Of a stretch of 64,000 nucleotides of DNA, positions 38,029-49,136 are shown one piece after another. The stretch is from Prunus persica (taxonomy: Eukaryota; Streptophyta; Magnoliopsida; Rosales; Rosaceae): positions 16,197,505 to 16,261,504 of the forward strand of contig NC_034014.1 in NCBI RefSeq assembly GCF_000346465.2, in the 5' to 3' direction. The position numbers were made by a program, and so were the translations under genes. The notes under the pieces are model-generated. The model was given only the letters and a program-made list of their open reading frames with translations. It was not told the origin of the DNA and made no database searches. The first letter of the stretch is position 1, and each line of letters starts with the position of its first letter.

Positions 38029-39614
38029 ATCCATTCCCAATTCAACATAACATAGGGTGATTAAAAGATACGACAAAATTAAATCCATTCCCAATTCAAC
38101 ATAACAGATAATGTAATCCATGAACCCATTAAACAGAAAATCCATGAACCCATACCTATAAGCACATTATTAACAGATCGCAAAGCATACACATAAAACC
38201 CTTTAACAAAACAACCTAATATCATTCAATGAATTTACAAGGGGAAGATAGGGTTTGTACTTACAGGTTGGACGAGCTCACAGATTCGACGGAGCCTGGA
38301 GAGTGCAACTTTTAATTAGAGCAGAAGTGAGAGAGCGAAATGTTATGTCGCGCGAAATCTGAAAATTTTAGGTTTCAGGGTTCGAAGTATAAGAATAAGA
38401 GCCAAATCTAAAAAAATTTAGGTCGCGCGAAAATTTTTAGAGCTCGCGCGTTTTAAAACGTCGAAAGAAAAACCAAGGCGAAAGTTCTACAAGTACCGAC
38501 GTAAATTTAATATTCCACGACGGAAACTTCATTTTTCGGATTAAGAACGTAAGGCCGTTCATTTTGAAGCTTCATTTTTCGGATTAATTTTAAATTAATT
38601 TTGAATTTTTTATATAACGACGACTGAAAAACCACGTCGGTGTTAAGAAATTAAAGACGTTGTAAATTATATAAACCGACTTACATATTAAAATGACGTC
38701 GTTTAAAGCGTAAACCATGTCGTATGTTTTTCTGTACGACGTAAAATATGTATTCCACGACGCAACCACCGTCGTTAAAAATTAATACCCTAAACCCCTA
38801 AAACTAAATTATACAATTTAAAAAATTAAGTTTAAAAAAGGTTTTATGGTTTTAAAGCCTAACATATACCCTAGACTACCCAAAAATTATACTTTAAAAA
38901 TAAACCCCAATAAATAACAACCCTAATCTCTAAACCCTAGACTCTAAACCCTAAACCATAAAACTAGAAGTGATTTTATGACTCATCAAAACAATTTTGT
39001 TTTGGATGGTCATTTTAAATTTTTGTTATTCAAAATGAATTTTTTCAAGGTTTATGTGGAAGAAAATATATCAATGACTTCATAGGAGTTGACTTTTCAA
39101 TTTTCTGATTTATTTTAAATTTATTTTGAATATTTTGATATAAAAATAATAAAATATTCTTACCACAACAACAAACCACGTCGGTGTTAATAAATTGTAG
39201 ACGTTGTAAATTGTAATAGACTACTAAGTCGTTAAAATGACGTCGTTAAAATGAGAAACCATGGCGGCTATTTAACTATACGACGTAAAATATATATTCC
39301 ACGACTTAACCGCTGTCGTTACATAAACGTCGTCGATGATACCCTGAACCCTTAAGAAATTGAAGATGTTGTAAACCATAAACGACTCAATTGTTCAAAG
39401 AACGTCGTCTAACTATATTTTTACATCGTATTTGTTTAAAACACGAAACAACAAAATACGACGGTTTTTGACTTTATTAGGTCGTTGGAAAAGTATTACA
39501 CGTCGGTTAAGCAATTTGTATGTTTGTTTTTTTTTTAATTTAAGAAAACCTCAACAAATTTTTACATTACATATTATAGAGAAAATTTGTACATTATACA
39601 TAAATATCAAGTGT
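38029..39614. repeat. CACTA central non-coding region between the two genes
   Basis: It holds the probable promoter and leader of the transposase gene (38230-38420, with repeated CGCGCGAAA words near 38350-38460) and then ACGACG-type motif repeats. No coding sequence is seen. Confidence 0.6.
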
Positions 39615-42600
39615 TCAATAATTGCCCTGTTTAATAATTTGGAAAACAAACTCTGCCCATTCATTCCGGACTTCATCAATGGCTTCTTGGGGGTATGAAG
39701 CTTCCTGGTTTCCCTTGGCATACTGCATAAACAATGACTATTAGGGTTTATAAATAAAAAGAAATTCAATCACGGACGACGATATTTTTCATAACCGACG
39801 TAGTATATCCATTCAACGACGTTAATTTTACATGACCGTCGTTGATAATACAAAAAACGACGTGAAATGTATGAAGGTAATTTCTTCTTACCTTATTCTC
39901 AAACCCCAAGGAAGGATCCATGATGATATCCCTCATGAAGCGCATCACATAATACCCGCATTCGACATTGCTGGGTTGCTTTGGTGTGCCTGAGAGAGTT
40001 TTCCAAATTACATTTTTACGTCCTGCTCGGGCTATGTGGGTATTATATATTTTTAAAGCACTGTTCACGATGTTTTTCGCCTCTTCGTCGACCACACGAT
40101 GACCTGGCAGAGGATCCAGAAAATAGACGGTCTCCTTCTTTGCTCACCGTCTGTCTTCTGAAGTCGAGCTGCTACCAGTCGTGATCTTTCAGTTATTGTG
40201 CCAGAGTTGGCACTAACTGTAGCAGGGTCGATAAAGCCAACCATGCTGCACATATTGGCTTGTTTCAAAACATCGTGTAAGTACCTAAATATATAAAATA
40301 ATATAAACAAGTCAGCACAAACAAACACGACGGTTATGTATAAAAAAACGACGTATTATAATATTTCACACGACGTACTGAAATAGATGAGGACGTTATA
40401 ATATATTTATCACGACGGTAGTTAGTTAAGACGACGTGGTTAGTTAGTTAAGACGACGCAATATATAAACCAACGAGGTATTATTTTAGAAGTACAAACC
40501 TCACATATACAGCCAATACAGTAGCTCCAATTTCTTCCATGCCTGCAAATTGTGTAATATCTTCAGGCAGGAGGAAGGTATCGCGCTCACCACCAAACAC
40601 GTCCTTATCAATTGTAAATTGGAGTGTCTTATCCTCAGGCAGGAGTGTCGTTTCCACAAAACGACAAAGGGTTTTTAAAGAAGATGGCACCTCCATATTT
40701 GAATAAGCACCAACTTCAATAACCTGTTGAAAGAAATAAAAAAAATGACGTGGTAATTCAATAAAGACGACGGTTTAAGGAATAAAACGTCGTCTTAAAC
40801 CATTTAAACGACGGTGCAAAAACCGTCGTTTAAATATTTTATTACGTCTTAAAAAAAGTCCGCCGTCTAAGTTTTAAACAAACGACGGATTAAATAAAAA
40901 TATCGACGTCTGAAATTTTGAAAAACAAATAAAAAAGGCAAAGTTATGTGAACATACCTTGTCGTCATGCTTTTCTTCATCTTCTTTCTCCTTTTCTTCT
41001 TCCTTCTCTTCATCTCTTTTTTCTTCTTCCTTCTCTTCATCTGGCTGATGTTTCCCCATTTTGGCAGTATCATCCTCCAAATGTAGGGATCTCACATCAC
41101 CTCCAGAGCAGCTAGCTTTGTCAGACATTGGATTTTTGGGGCTTTGGCTAATTCTTGGTTTAAGCATGCTTGGATCAAAATTGGGAATTAATTGGGAAAG
41201 CTGACTCAGGAAATGCTCCCTCTCAGCCTCTACCAATTGTTTTGTCCTAGCCTCCATCCTTAAGGCCTCTTCCCTTGCCTTAGCCTCCATCTTTTTAGTC
41301 TCTTCTTGAAGGAGAACTCTTAAACTGTCCTTCAAACGGTCGTCAAAGCTCACCCTCTGTGGTTTGGGCAAATTGAAATATTGCCTTGGGGAAACACTAG
41401 CACCAACTCCCCTCACTCTGCCTGGATGCTCGGGGCCCAAAGCCATGGTCAGCACATCATTGCTGCCATCTACTCTGACTTTGCCTTCCGAGACTTGTTT
41501 CTGCAATTCATCCTAAAAAAAGATAAACAAAAAAACACACGACGGTTATTTATGTACAAACGACGTATTATATAATTTCACACGACGCAATAACGTATAA
41601 ACCGACGTTATTATAACTTATCACGACGGTAGTTATACCGACGTGGTTATTTATTTAAAACGACGAAATGAATAAACAACCGACGTCTTATGCTATAATT
41701 AAAGATAACAGAGTAGTGATTCCTATTTAGACCGTTAACGACGTTTTTAAAAAATTTTCGACGTGGTAATATCATTAAAACGACGCGAAAATGAACCACC
41801 GACGTCTTATGCTATAATTACAGAAAATTAGTAGTGATTCCTATTTAGACCTTTAACGACGTTTTTAAAAACTTTTCGACGTGGTAATATCATTCACACG
41901 ACGAAAAATATAACATACGACGTAATAAGAATAATTCACAGTTTAATAAAAATTTAAAACAGAGTGATAGTAGGCTTACAATTAATTTTGCTTTCTCTGC
42001 CACCTTTGGATCAGGGATGTTACCATGTTTGTCCTGTCTAGCTCTCTTCCATAAGGTAGATCGATCAATTTCTACCCCAGGCATGGTTTCCTCCAATTGA
42101 TCCTCCAATCCAGCATATCCTTTTCGAGACAATCGATGATTGTACTCGAGTTTCTCCCTAATCTGTGCATGTTGAGAATGCACAGACTCAAAATCTTTGG
42201 ATAGCCTTGAAGCTACAAAGGCATCCCATTGTGCTTTCTCTATGAATTTATATGTTTCAGGGGGTTGGCTTAATTTCTCCCTGTCATTGGTGTATGGAAG
42301 GATATAATGCCTCGTTAGTGTAGACTTGAAATCCTTCCATTTCTTGGAAGCAGAAGCTAAAACAGAGGTCTTGCCCCCTTGGCCTACGACAAAAGCCATG
42401 TCAACTGCTTTCCAAATCTGCTCCTTTATATCCTTGGGGATTTGGGACCATTTCTTGTCCACAAGTGGGATCCTGGAGCGTGCCAACACACCAATATACG
42501 ACTGCATCTCAATATGTGCTTGGCCAACACCTTTCCCCCTTTTATTGTACTCAACAATTGGCCTCAGTTTCTGAAGCTTTCTCTTCACAACACGAGGCAT

Positions 42601-42801
42601 TGTGCTCATATCTCGACCAGTCTTTGAATCATCAGAGATTGTTGTCTGGCTGGTTGGTTCTGTCTCAGCAGATGATGAAGCAAACTTCATCTTCTTCGAA
42701 GACTTCATCTCCTTCGAAGACTTGTCTTGAGGAGCTACCATTCCAAGCTTCTTGGAGCCAGAATCCTTAGTTTGTTGTTGAGAAACCATTTTAACAGACA
42801 A
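39615..42801 (-). pseudogene. CACTA Transposase_24 / Ulp1-like (C48) protease gene, broken
   Basis: The exons are 42801-41980, 41512-40958, 40723-40500, 40284-39892 and 39722-39615, all GT-AG. The first two exons carry the Transposase_24 (Ptta/En/Spm) region, with the family-type RKLQKLRPIVEY, and a long charged helix rich in EEK repeats. Exons 3-5 carry a Ulp1-type Cys protease region ending in ECGYYVMRFMRDI, whose Cys is the nucleophile, then YAKGNQEASYPQ at the C-terminus. In exon 4, near 40131-40147, the segment that normally holds the His-Trp motif is missing and the frame shifts (KTDGEQ runs directly into TVYFLDPLPG in another frame). The catalytic His is lost, so protease activity is not expected. 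Confidence 0.85.
41640..41910. repeat. direct repeat within a CACTA intron
   Basis: Two near-identical copies of about 120 bp (from about 41683 and 41803), each with CGACGTCTTATGCTATAATT and GTAGTGATTCCTATTTAGAC, lie in the intron between exons 1 and 2 of the Transposase_24/Ulp1 gene. Confidence 0.8.
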
Positions 42802-45800
42802 AACTGCAAGTGAAAATATTTCAGGAAAACATTAAGAACACAAACGACGGTATTAAAAAAATACGACGTATGATATGATTTTAGACGACGCAATGAAATA
42901 ATCTCAGACGTAATAAATGTTTAAAACCATTATTTATATAACGTCGTGGTATATATGTTCACACGACGTCAATAGTAATACACCGTCGTGGTAAACTATT
43001 AATTATATAACGTCGTGGTATTTATGTTCATACGACGTCAATAGTAATACACCGTCGTGGTATTAACATTCACACGACGTAAAACAATAAGATATTTTGT
43101 CGTCTATATTAGATACCAACCCTAGTTTCTTTTTCTTTATATTTTATCAAATAAGGGAAAAACAAAAACCATTGTTCAAACAAGCATATAAAAAAAGACT
43201 ATTATTATAAAAAAAGACTATTATTTTAAAAACAACTTTGTCAATTTTCAGACGACGCTAGAACAACTGACGAACCGTCGTGGTCTACCGTCGTCTTATT
43301 TAGTTGAGGTAGTTGTCTTCAAAGTTGGAAACTTTCCCTCTTAAGAAGTAAAATGATTTTGGCCAGAAAAAAGGTAAAAAGATTTTTCAAACAAAAAACG
43401 TATGAGCATGCAAAACCGTAACCAAAATAGTGAAAATGAAAGCTTACCTTTTGCGTGCAATGAAAGCAAGAGGAAGATGATCGATGTTTAAGTTCAGAGA
43501 CGACGAAGAAGACGAGAGGAAGACGATGAGAAACTCTGACAATGCTCTGACAAGGAAAAAAGACGAAAAGGTTTCTCTGGGAGATTGAAATTTTTAATCG
43601 GGTTTGGAAACAGTGCATGTGTAAGTCGAAAAGTTGCTTACATATAAAACCATTTCAAAAAAAATAATACGGCGGTTACATTTAACTACGTCGTTTTTAA
43701 CTAACACGACGCAATATTTTTCGTTCGACGTGGAATCATTTCATTTAACGTCGTTAGGTTTAATATAACCGACGTGGATTTTAATTTTTAAATTATGAAT
43801 AGAATATTTTTTTCCCGTGACCTTTCAGTTTATTTTTCAATTACAGTGCGTTATAAATAGAGTTTTTTTTCCGGAGGAAATTTAAAACGAAGGAAATTAA
43901 TATTCTGCAATATGTAAAGTTTCTTTTTTGGATGACAGATTTAAATAAAATAAGAATACAAAAACAACGAATGTGTAAGTCAAGTAGACGAAAAGTTGCT
44001 TACATATAAAACCATTTCAAAAAAATAATACGGCGGTTACATATAACTACGACGTATAAATTACAAAATACGACGGTACATTTAACTTCGGACGTGGTAA
44101 ATAAATACGACAGTAGTTTGTAGGTACCGTCGTAGTAAACTCAAAAATTAAAGTACATAAGTAATAACTCGCGTCATGGTAGATTATTTAACACGTCGTT
44201 TTTATTAATTTACCGACGTGGATTTCTGTAATATACGTCGATAATACCGACGTTGATTTTACAATTTAAACGACGGTTTTTTTGTAAGGACCGCCGTTGG
44301 TTTTAAAAATTTATTCTATAAATTTGTCGCTTTCATTCATTTTCGGTTTACATTTAAGGTTCCAAGTTCTTCCTCTCTCAGTCTCTCATGTCTCAAAGAC
44401 AATAATTTGGATGTCTTTCTCAAAGAGAAATTGAGCTTACTCGCATCAAATATATGTCCACAAGAAGAAGCTTGTCAACTAGCCTTCTCACTTCCTTGAT
44501 CAAGCCTGATAGGACACTTAGTGCTTCTGAATACTCCTTGCTTTCCATCAAAAGAGATGCAAGCCTGGCCTCCACTCGCTGTCGAAGGAAAGTTCGCTTC
44601 TCAGGGAAATCTGAAGATCAGATGTGCCTGATCCTCTGCTTGATTTTCTTACCTAAGAAGATCCGTCGGATTTGTGATAGCCTCTTCCTTTATCCGTAGA
44701 GCTTCAGAAGAAGAAGATGGGTTTCAAGAATGCGATAAAGAATAGAAATGGCTTCAGATGGCCTCTAAAGCATGAGCAATTGAATCAGTAGTTTCTGGGA
44801 GATATGATGAAGACATTGTCAATGCTTTGAACTATACAAGTCCTGCAGAAAGATAAAGGACCAAACTGTTAAAGAAACTGAAACAACGGCGGTTTTCTGT
44901 TCTACCGTCGTCTTTTCTCGTCGTCTATATTAAGGTAAGATGGCGGTAGATTTATAATTACCGACGTAGATTATTTTGTTAAACGTCGTTAAGTGTACTA
45001 CAACCGACGTGGATTTTATTTTTAAATTATAAATAGAGTTTTTTTTCCAGAATTCTTTCAGTTTTAGTTTTCAATTACAAAGCGTGATAAATAGATTTTT
45101 CTTTCCCGAGGAAATTTAAAATGAGGGAAATTAATGTTCTAGAATTTGTAAACTAACACGACGCAATATTACTAACCCGAGGAAATTATAAATAGATTTT
45201 GCTTTCCTGAAGAAATTTTAAATTAATTCAGTTTGAAACAAAACGACGGTTTTTTGTTATGCCGTCGTTTTTAACTAACACGACAGATTTAAATAAAATA
45301 AGAATATAAAAACAACGACTGTTTTTTTACTACTGTCGTCGTTTTTCATCGTCTTAAGTAAGACTAAGACGACATAATATATTTGTTGAGCGACGTTGAT
45401 TTGTTTTTAAACGTCGTTAGGTATAATATAACCGTCGTTGAAAATTGTCTCTCTGATTGCAAATTTGCAACGACGTTGATCAACTTCCAAAAAATTGTCC
45501 CTCTGATTGCAAATCTGTGTCATCTGTTAAGATTATTTTGTATTTTAAAGTCGTGGATTTGTTTGTAATTATACGGCGTCTTATACGAAAACCTCGTCGT
45601 GTTATTTTATGAGTAAAAACGACGGCTTTTATTGAAATCGTCGTCTTTACTTTCTACGTCGGTCTATTCATAACTTCTGCCGTTCTTTGTTTGCTTTGAT
45701 TTTACACTGCGGAAATCTGTTTCAAATAGACGTCGGTTGTTTAATTAGGTACGTCGTTGTTTTTGAACAGCCATTTGAATCTCCATTTTTTAGTTGTCTA

Positions 45801-45913
45801 AGGTGCTATTACACGACGGTGTTTTTAGAACCGTCGTCTTTTTAAAAACCACGACGGTTTTCACTTAGACCGTCGTTGTTTTCTGGTCGTCTTTTTCACT
45901 TTTTGTAGTAGTG
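42802..45913. repeat. CACTA right subterminal repeat region
   Basis: ACGACG / CGTCGT motif repeats with larger duplications: 42936-43030 (GTAATACACCGTCGTGGTA repeated), 43625-43690 against 43980-44050 (AAAAGTTGCTTACATATAAA), and 43740-43915 against 44995-45150. A motif-poor island lies at about 44320-44880. Confidence 0.8.
44320..44880 (+). other. motif-free island in the CACTA right arm, possible captured sequence
   Basis: About 560 bp without the ACGACG words that fill the rest of the arm. It holds an 81-codon plus-strand frame (44454-44699, MSTRRSLSTSLLTS and later RCRRKVRFSGK). Its composition resembles host exon sequence. I do not recognise a parent gene. Confidence 0.35.
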
Positions 45914-45916
45914 AGA

Positions 45917-47250
45917 CGTTAACTGGGTTTGAATTTGATTCAATGAAGCCAGTCCCGAAACCAATTTATAGTTTGATAAGCCTGTATTTCTCATTATGAG
46001 ATCAAAATAATTATCTTCAGTTTTCTATACACTTGAAGACCATGTAAGCATATTCTTGTTTCTATTACTACTTTCTTCCCCTCCGTGAATGGGAGTCTTG
46101 TGGGATTTACATGAGGGGCTAGGGATGGCTATATTTTAATCAATAACACCACGCCACATCGGCTGATTACATTGTTAGGAACCTTCATCATTGCTGAGCT
46201 GGCATAGTCAGTTTGTTAATTGATTAGTTAAGAAATTAGTTTCTAACCGAATTGGTTAATGAGAGCTTCACAGCCATATTAGGCAATTATTGTATCAAGA
46301 ATGAGTTGTAGAGAATATTGTACTGTTTCGATAATTCAATAAAGAATCCTTGTTACTCTGTGTAATTCTAGGGTTAAGGTTGAAAGGGGTTTAACACACA
46401 TAATCATATGTGACAGCTGTTAAAAGTTTAATATAGTTCTATTAGTAACTTTCTCTCCGAGGAGGGGCCTTGTGTTTGATTAGGTAGTTGGTAAGGCAAA
46501 GCTAACTAACGCAATTAGGAAGATCAACCACACTAACTGAGACACATCCCATACTCCTACCGAAGGGAGTAGTGGGAAATTCTCCGCCATGTGGAGGTAG
46601 AAGAGGCAACGAAAGCATCGGCTTTCTTTGTTCTAGCAACGGCGGTAAAAAAGAGAATGCAAGCATTATCTGAATGATCAGGCTTAAAGCTATAGGTGGC
46701 TAGTATAGTCCACTTGCTACTAAAGTTATTTGCAAATTGACACATTATCTACCATATGATGTGGTACAGTCCTCTAGTCTTTCTCCAATGAGTTTTAACA
46801 CCCAGACACACGTTCCCCCAACCCAAAAAGGAGTCATTCATTGGTATTTGAGTCTTTCTCTAGTCTTCATTGATTGATTGGTAAAAGTCTTCTTCAAGTC
46901 TTATAAACACCCACTTTTGTCCCACTCCTCAGAACAAAGGAGGAGGACATGTATTTTCCTTTTTAATTTATGAGCATATGTATTTCCCTTCCTCTCTTGT
47001 CTTTCTTTTCATAGTTTAGTGATTCTACATATATCTGTTTCATTCTCTCTCGTCAATCTTGGTTTTTTGGATCTCCCTTGCTTGTGTAACCCAGATCCGT
47101 ACCGTTTGTGCTTGGTCTCATGATATGATGAAGAACTAGCTGAAACTGAAAAATCACACTGGTTTTTGTTTAGCAAGTTAATATTTCGAGTGAAATATTA
47201 AATAATTGGAGAGGGGGGGAGAGAGAATATATATATATATATATATATAT
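45917..47250. other. intergenic between the CACTA element and the PPR Pack-MULE
   Basis: The stretch around 46180-46400 resembles the tail of an LTR (TTCAATAAAGAATCCTTGTT with TCTGTGTAATTCTAGG), but no ends or duplication were found. A minus-strand frame at 46557-46745 looks protein-like (DACFVASS-type Ser-rich tail) but is unidentified. No intact host gene is seen. Confidence 0.35.
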
Positions 47251-47507
47251 GGGGACGGATCCGTGGCAATGTAATGGTTGAGATTTAATGGTTGAGATTA
47301 AATAGGACATGACAAATAATTTTAATGTTTTAAATAAACAATCATTAATTTTATTTTCTCTCTCATAAAAATAAAATAAAATAAATTTCTCTCTCCTACC
47401 TTTTTTCTTGGAAACGTAATCTCTTTTCTTGGTAGTATCCTTTTTTACTTGGTACATACCTCTCTCTCTTTCCTAGGATTAGAAAAAAAAACCTCCATAT
47501 TTTTTCC

Positions 47508-47619
<112 letters not shown>

Positions 47620-47803
47620 ACTGCAAACCAACCATATGAATTCTCTACTCCATTTTTATTCCATTTTCATTTTCCTTAAAACTAATACGTTTTGTTTTGT
47701 TATTTATGATTATATTGATATGACCTGAAATCTTAATTGTTCGGTTTGTTTTCTTAAAGAATTTCAGGTTTCACAAATAGAGAAAATAAAATATTTTTTA
47801 GAG

Positions 47804-47992
47804 ATGCAGTGCAAAAAGTTTATGCCGAACAATATAACCTTTATTGGTGTTTTGTCTGCTTGTAACCATTGTGGTCTGGTAGAGGAAGGGAAAAGATGGT
47901 TTAAAGGAATGGAGGGCTTTGGGCTTATCCCCCAAATTGAGCAATATGGTTGGATGGTTGATCTTTTGGAAAGGGCAGGATGCTTGGAGGAG
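47804..47992 (+). pseudogene. captured pentatricopeptide repeat (PPR) fragment
   Basis: An open stretch reading NNITFIGVLSACNHCGLVEE, then MVDLLERAGCLEEV, is the hallmark of the C-terminal PPR and E-motif region of plant PLS-class PPR proteins (organelle RNA editing factors). Only about 63 codons remain. After GCLEEV the sequence enters the right inverted repeat, so a functional RNA-binding protein is not possible. Confidence 0.85.
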
Positions 47993-48329
47993 GTTTGCAG
48001 TTACCGGAGAGAGAGATGGAAAAAAGATGGAGGTTTTTTTTTTCTGATCCAAGAAAAAAGAGAGAGAGAGAGGTGTATACCAAGTAAAAAAGGATACTAC
48101 CAAGTAAAGAGATTACGTTTCCAAGAAAAAAAGGATGAGAGAGAAAATTATTTTATTTTATTTTTATAAGAGAGAAAATAAAATTAATGATTGTTTATTT
48201 AAAATATTAAAACTATTTGTCATGTCAGATTTAATCTCAACCATTAAAAGTGGAGTAATCTAATGACCAAAAAATTGTGTTAAAACTTGTGTAAAAAATG
48301 TGGTGCTACGGATCTGCATCTATATATAT

Positions 48330-48890
48330 AGAGAAACTTGAATGCACAAGAATTGTACTGTGGTAGCAAAAACGCTACTGCCACAAAAACACTCGATTAT
48401 ATGGCAACTGCATCTCCACAACGACAAGTATTGCATTGGGATTCAATCTAAAAACTTTTAGACTCATTTTCCATGTATGTAACTCACAAACTTTCATTTC
48501 CATTATCCCCTGAGCTTGTAAAATGTGCATGTCTTCTCAGCACTGTCTTTGTCTTCTTTAACTAAACAAATACTATTTTATTACTTGTCAAAGTGTGGAA
48601 GCTCATAGGAAAGTTATGAGAATGTTAAAGTCAAGGTTTTGAATTAAATTACTATTTAACTACTATAATTCTCTAGAGGGTTCAAGTCGAGGACTGAAAA
48701 TCCTAACTAGAAATAGATGCACAATTTTATAATCCGTTGTTGCATGTTGCATCGTTTGGATGTTGAATAGGAATTTCATAAAATACTACTCTCGGAGCAT
48801 TTTTTTGATGAACTCTTTCTCTTGTTTTTTGTTTTATTTTTCTTCCTGAAGTATACAATAATGCACATGGGATGGGAAAAGAATAAGGAC
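48330..48890. other. intergenic, no gene seen
   Basis: AT-rich sequence of about 560 bp with no supported feature. Confidence 0.4.
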
Positions 48891-48893
48891 TTA

Positions 48894-49136
48894 GGCTCCG
48901 TTTGGTTCATGAAATGAATTTGAGGGGAAATCATTTCCCGTGTCATTCCCCAAGGAATGGAAATGGAAGATTCCTTTCCCACGTTTAGTAATGCTAGGAA
49001 AGTAACCGGGAAATATCACTTTATATCCTTTCCCATGTTTGTTTTGAGTAGAAATGGAAAACAAAGTTCGTATAAAATTTTAATTATACCCATATTAAAT
49101 CAAATAAAAAAAGAATGCATTTAATGATATATTGTA
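48894..49136 (+). mobile_element. left half of a Harbinger-like MITE
   Basis: It starts GGCTCCGTTTGGTTCATG after TTA (48891-48893), the 3-bp duplication of PIF/Harbinger elements. It ends abruptly at TTGTA, where a solo LTR starts. The missing half lies at 58380-58622 in inverted orientation. Confidence 0.75.

Larger units (their letters stand above)
32483..45913 (-). mobile_element. 13.4-kb CACTA (En/Spm-type) DNA transposon
   Basis: The left end is CACTACTACAAAAAAGC and the reverse complement of the right end is CACTACTACAAAAAGTG; both continue into AAAAAGACGAC. A perfect 3-bp duplication AGA flanks it (32480-32482 and 45914-45916). It encodes, on the minus strand, a TNP2-type transposase (34095-37454) and a Transposase_24/Ulp1-like gene (39615-42801), both disrupted. 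Nearly all non-coding sequence is studded with short ACGACGG / ACCGTCGT words in both orientations, the likely binding sites of its DNA-binding protein. The ends look intact, so movement in trans remains possible. Confidence 0.96.

Noticed and set aside
32483..45913. Dense short repeats resembling a CRISPR or satellite array
   Set aside because: The words occur in both orientations at irregular spacing inside a transposon with CACTA ends, so they are subterminal-type binding repeats.
48894..49136. Reading the GGCTCCGTTTGG end as a hAT element
   Set aside because: The flanking duplication is 3 bp (TTA), which fits PIF/Harbinger; no 8-bp duplication could be found.
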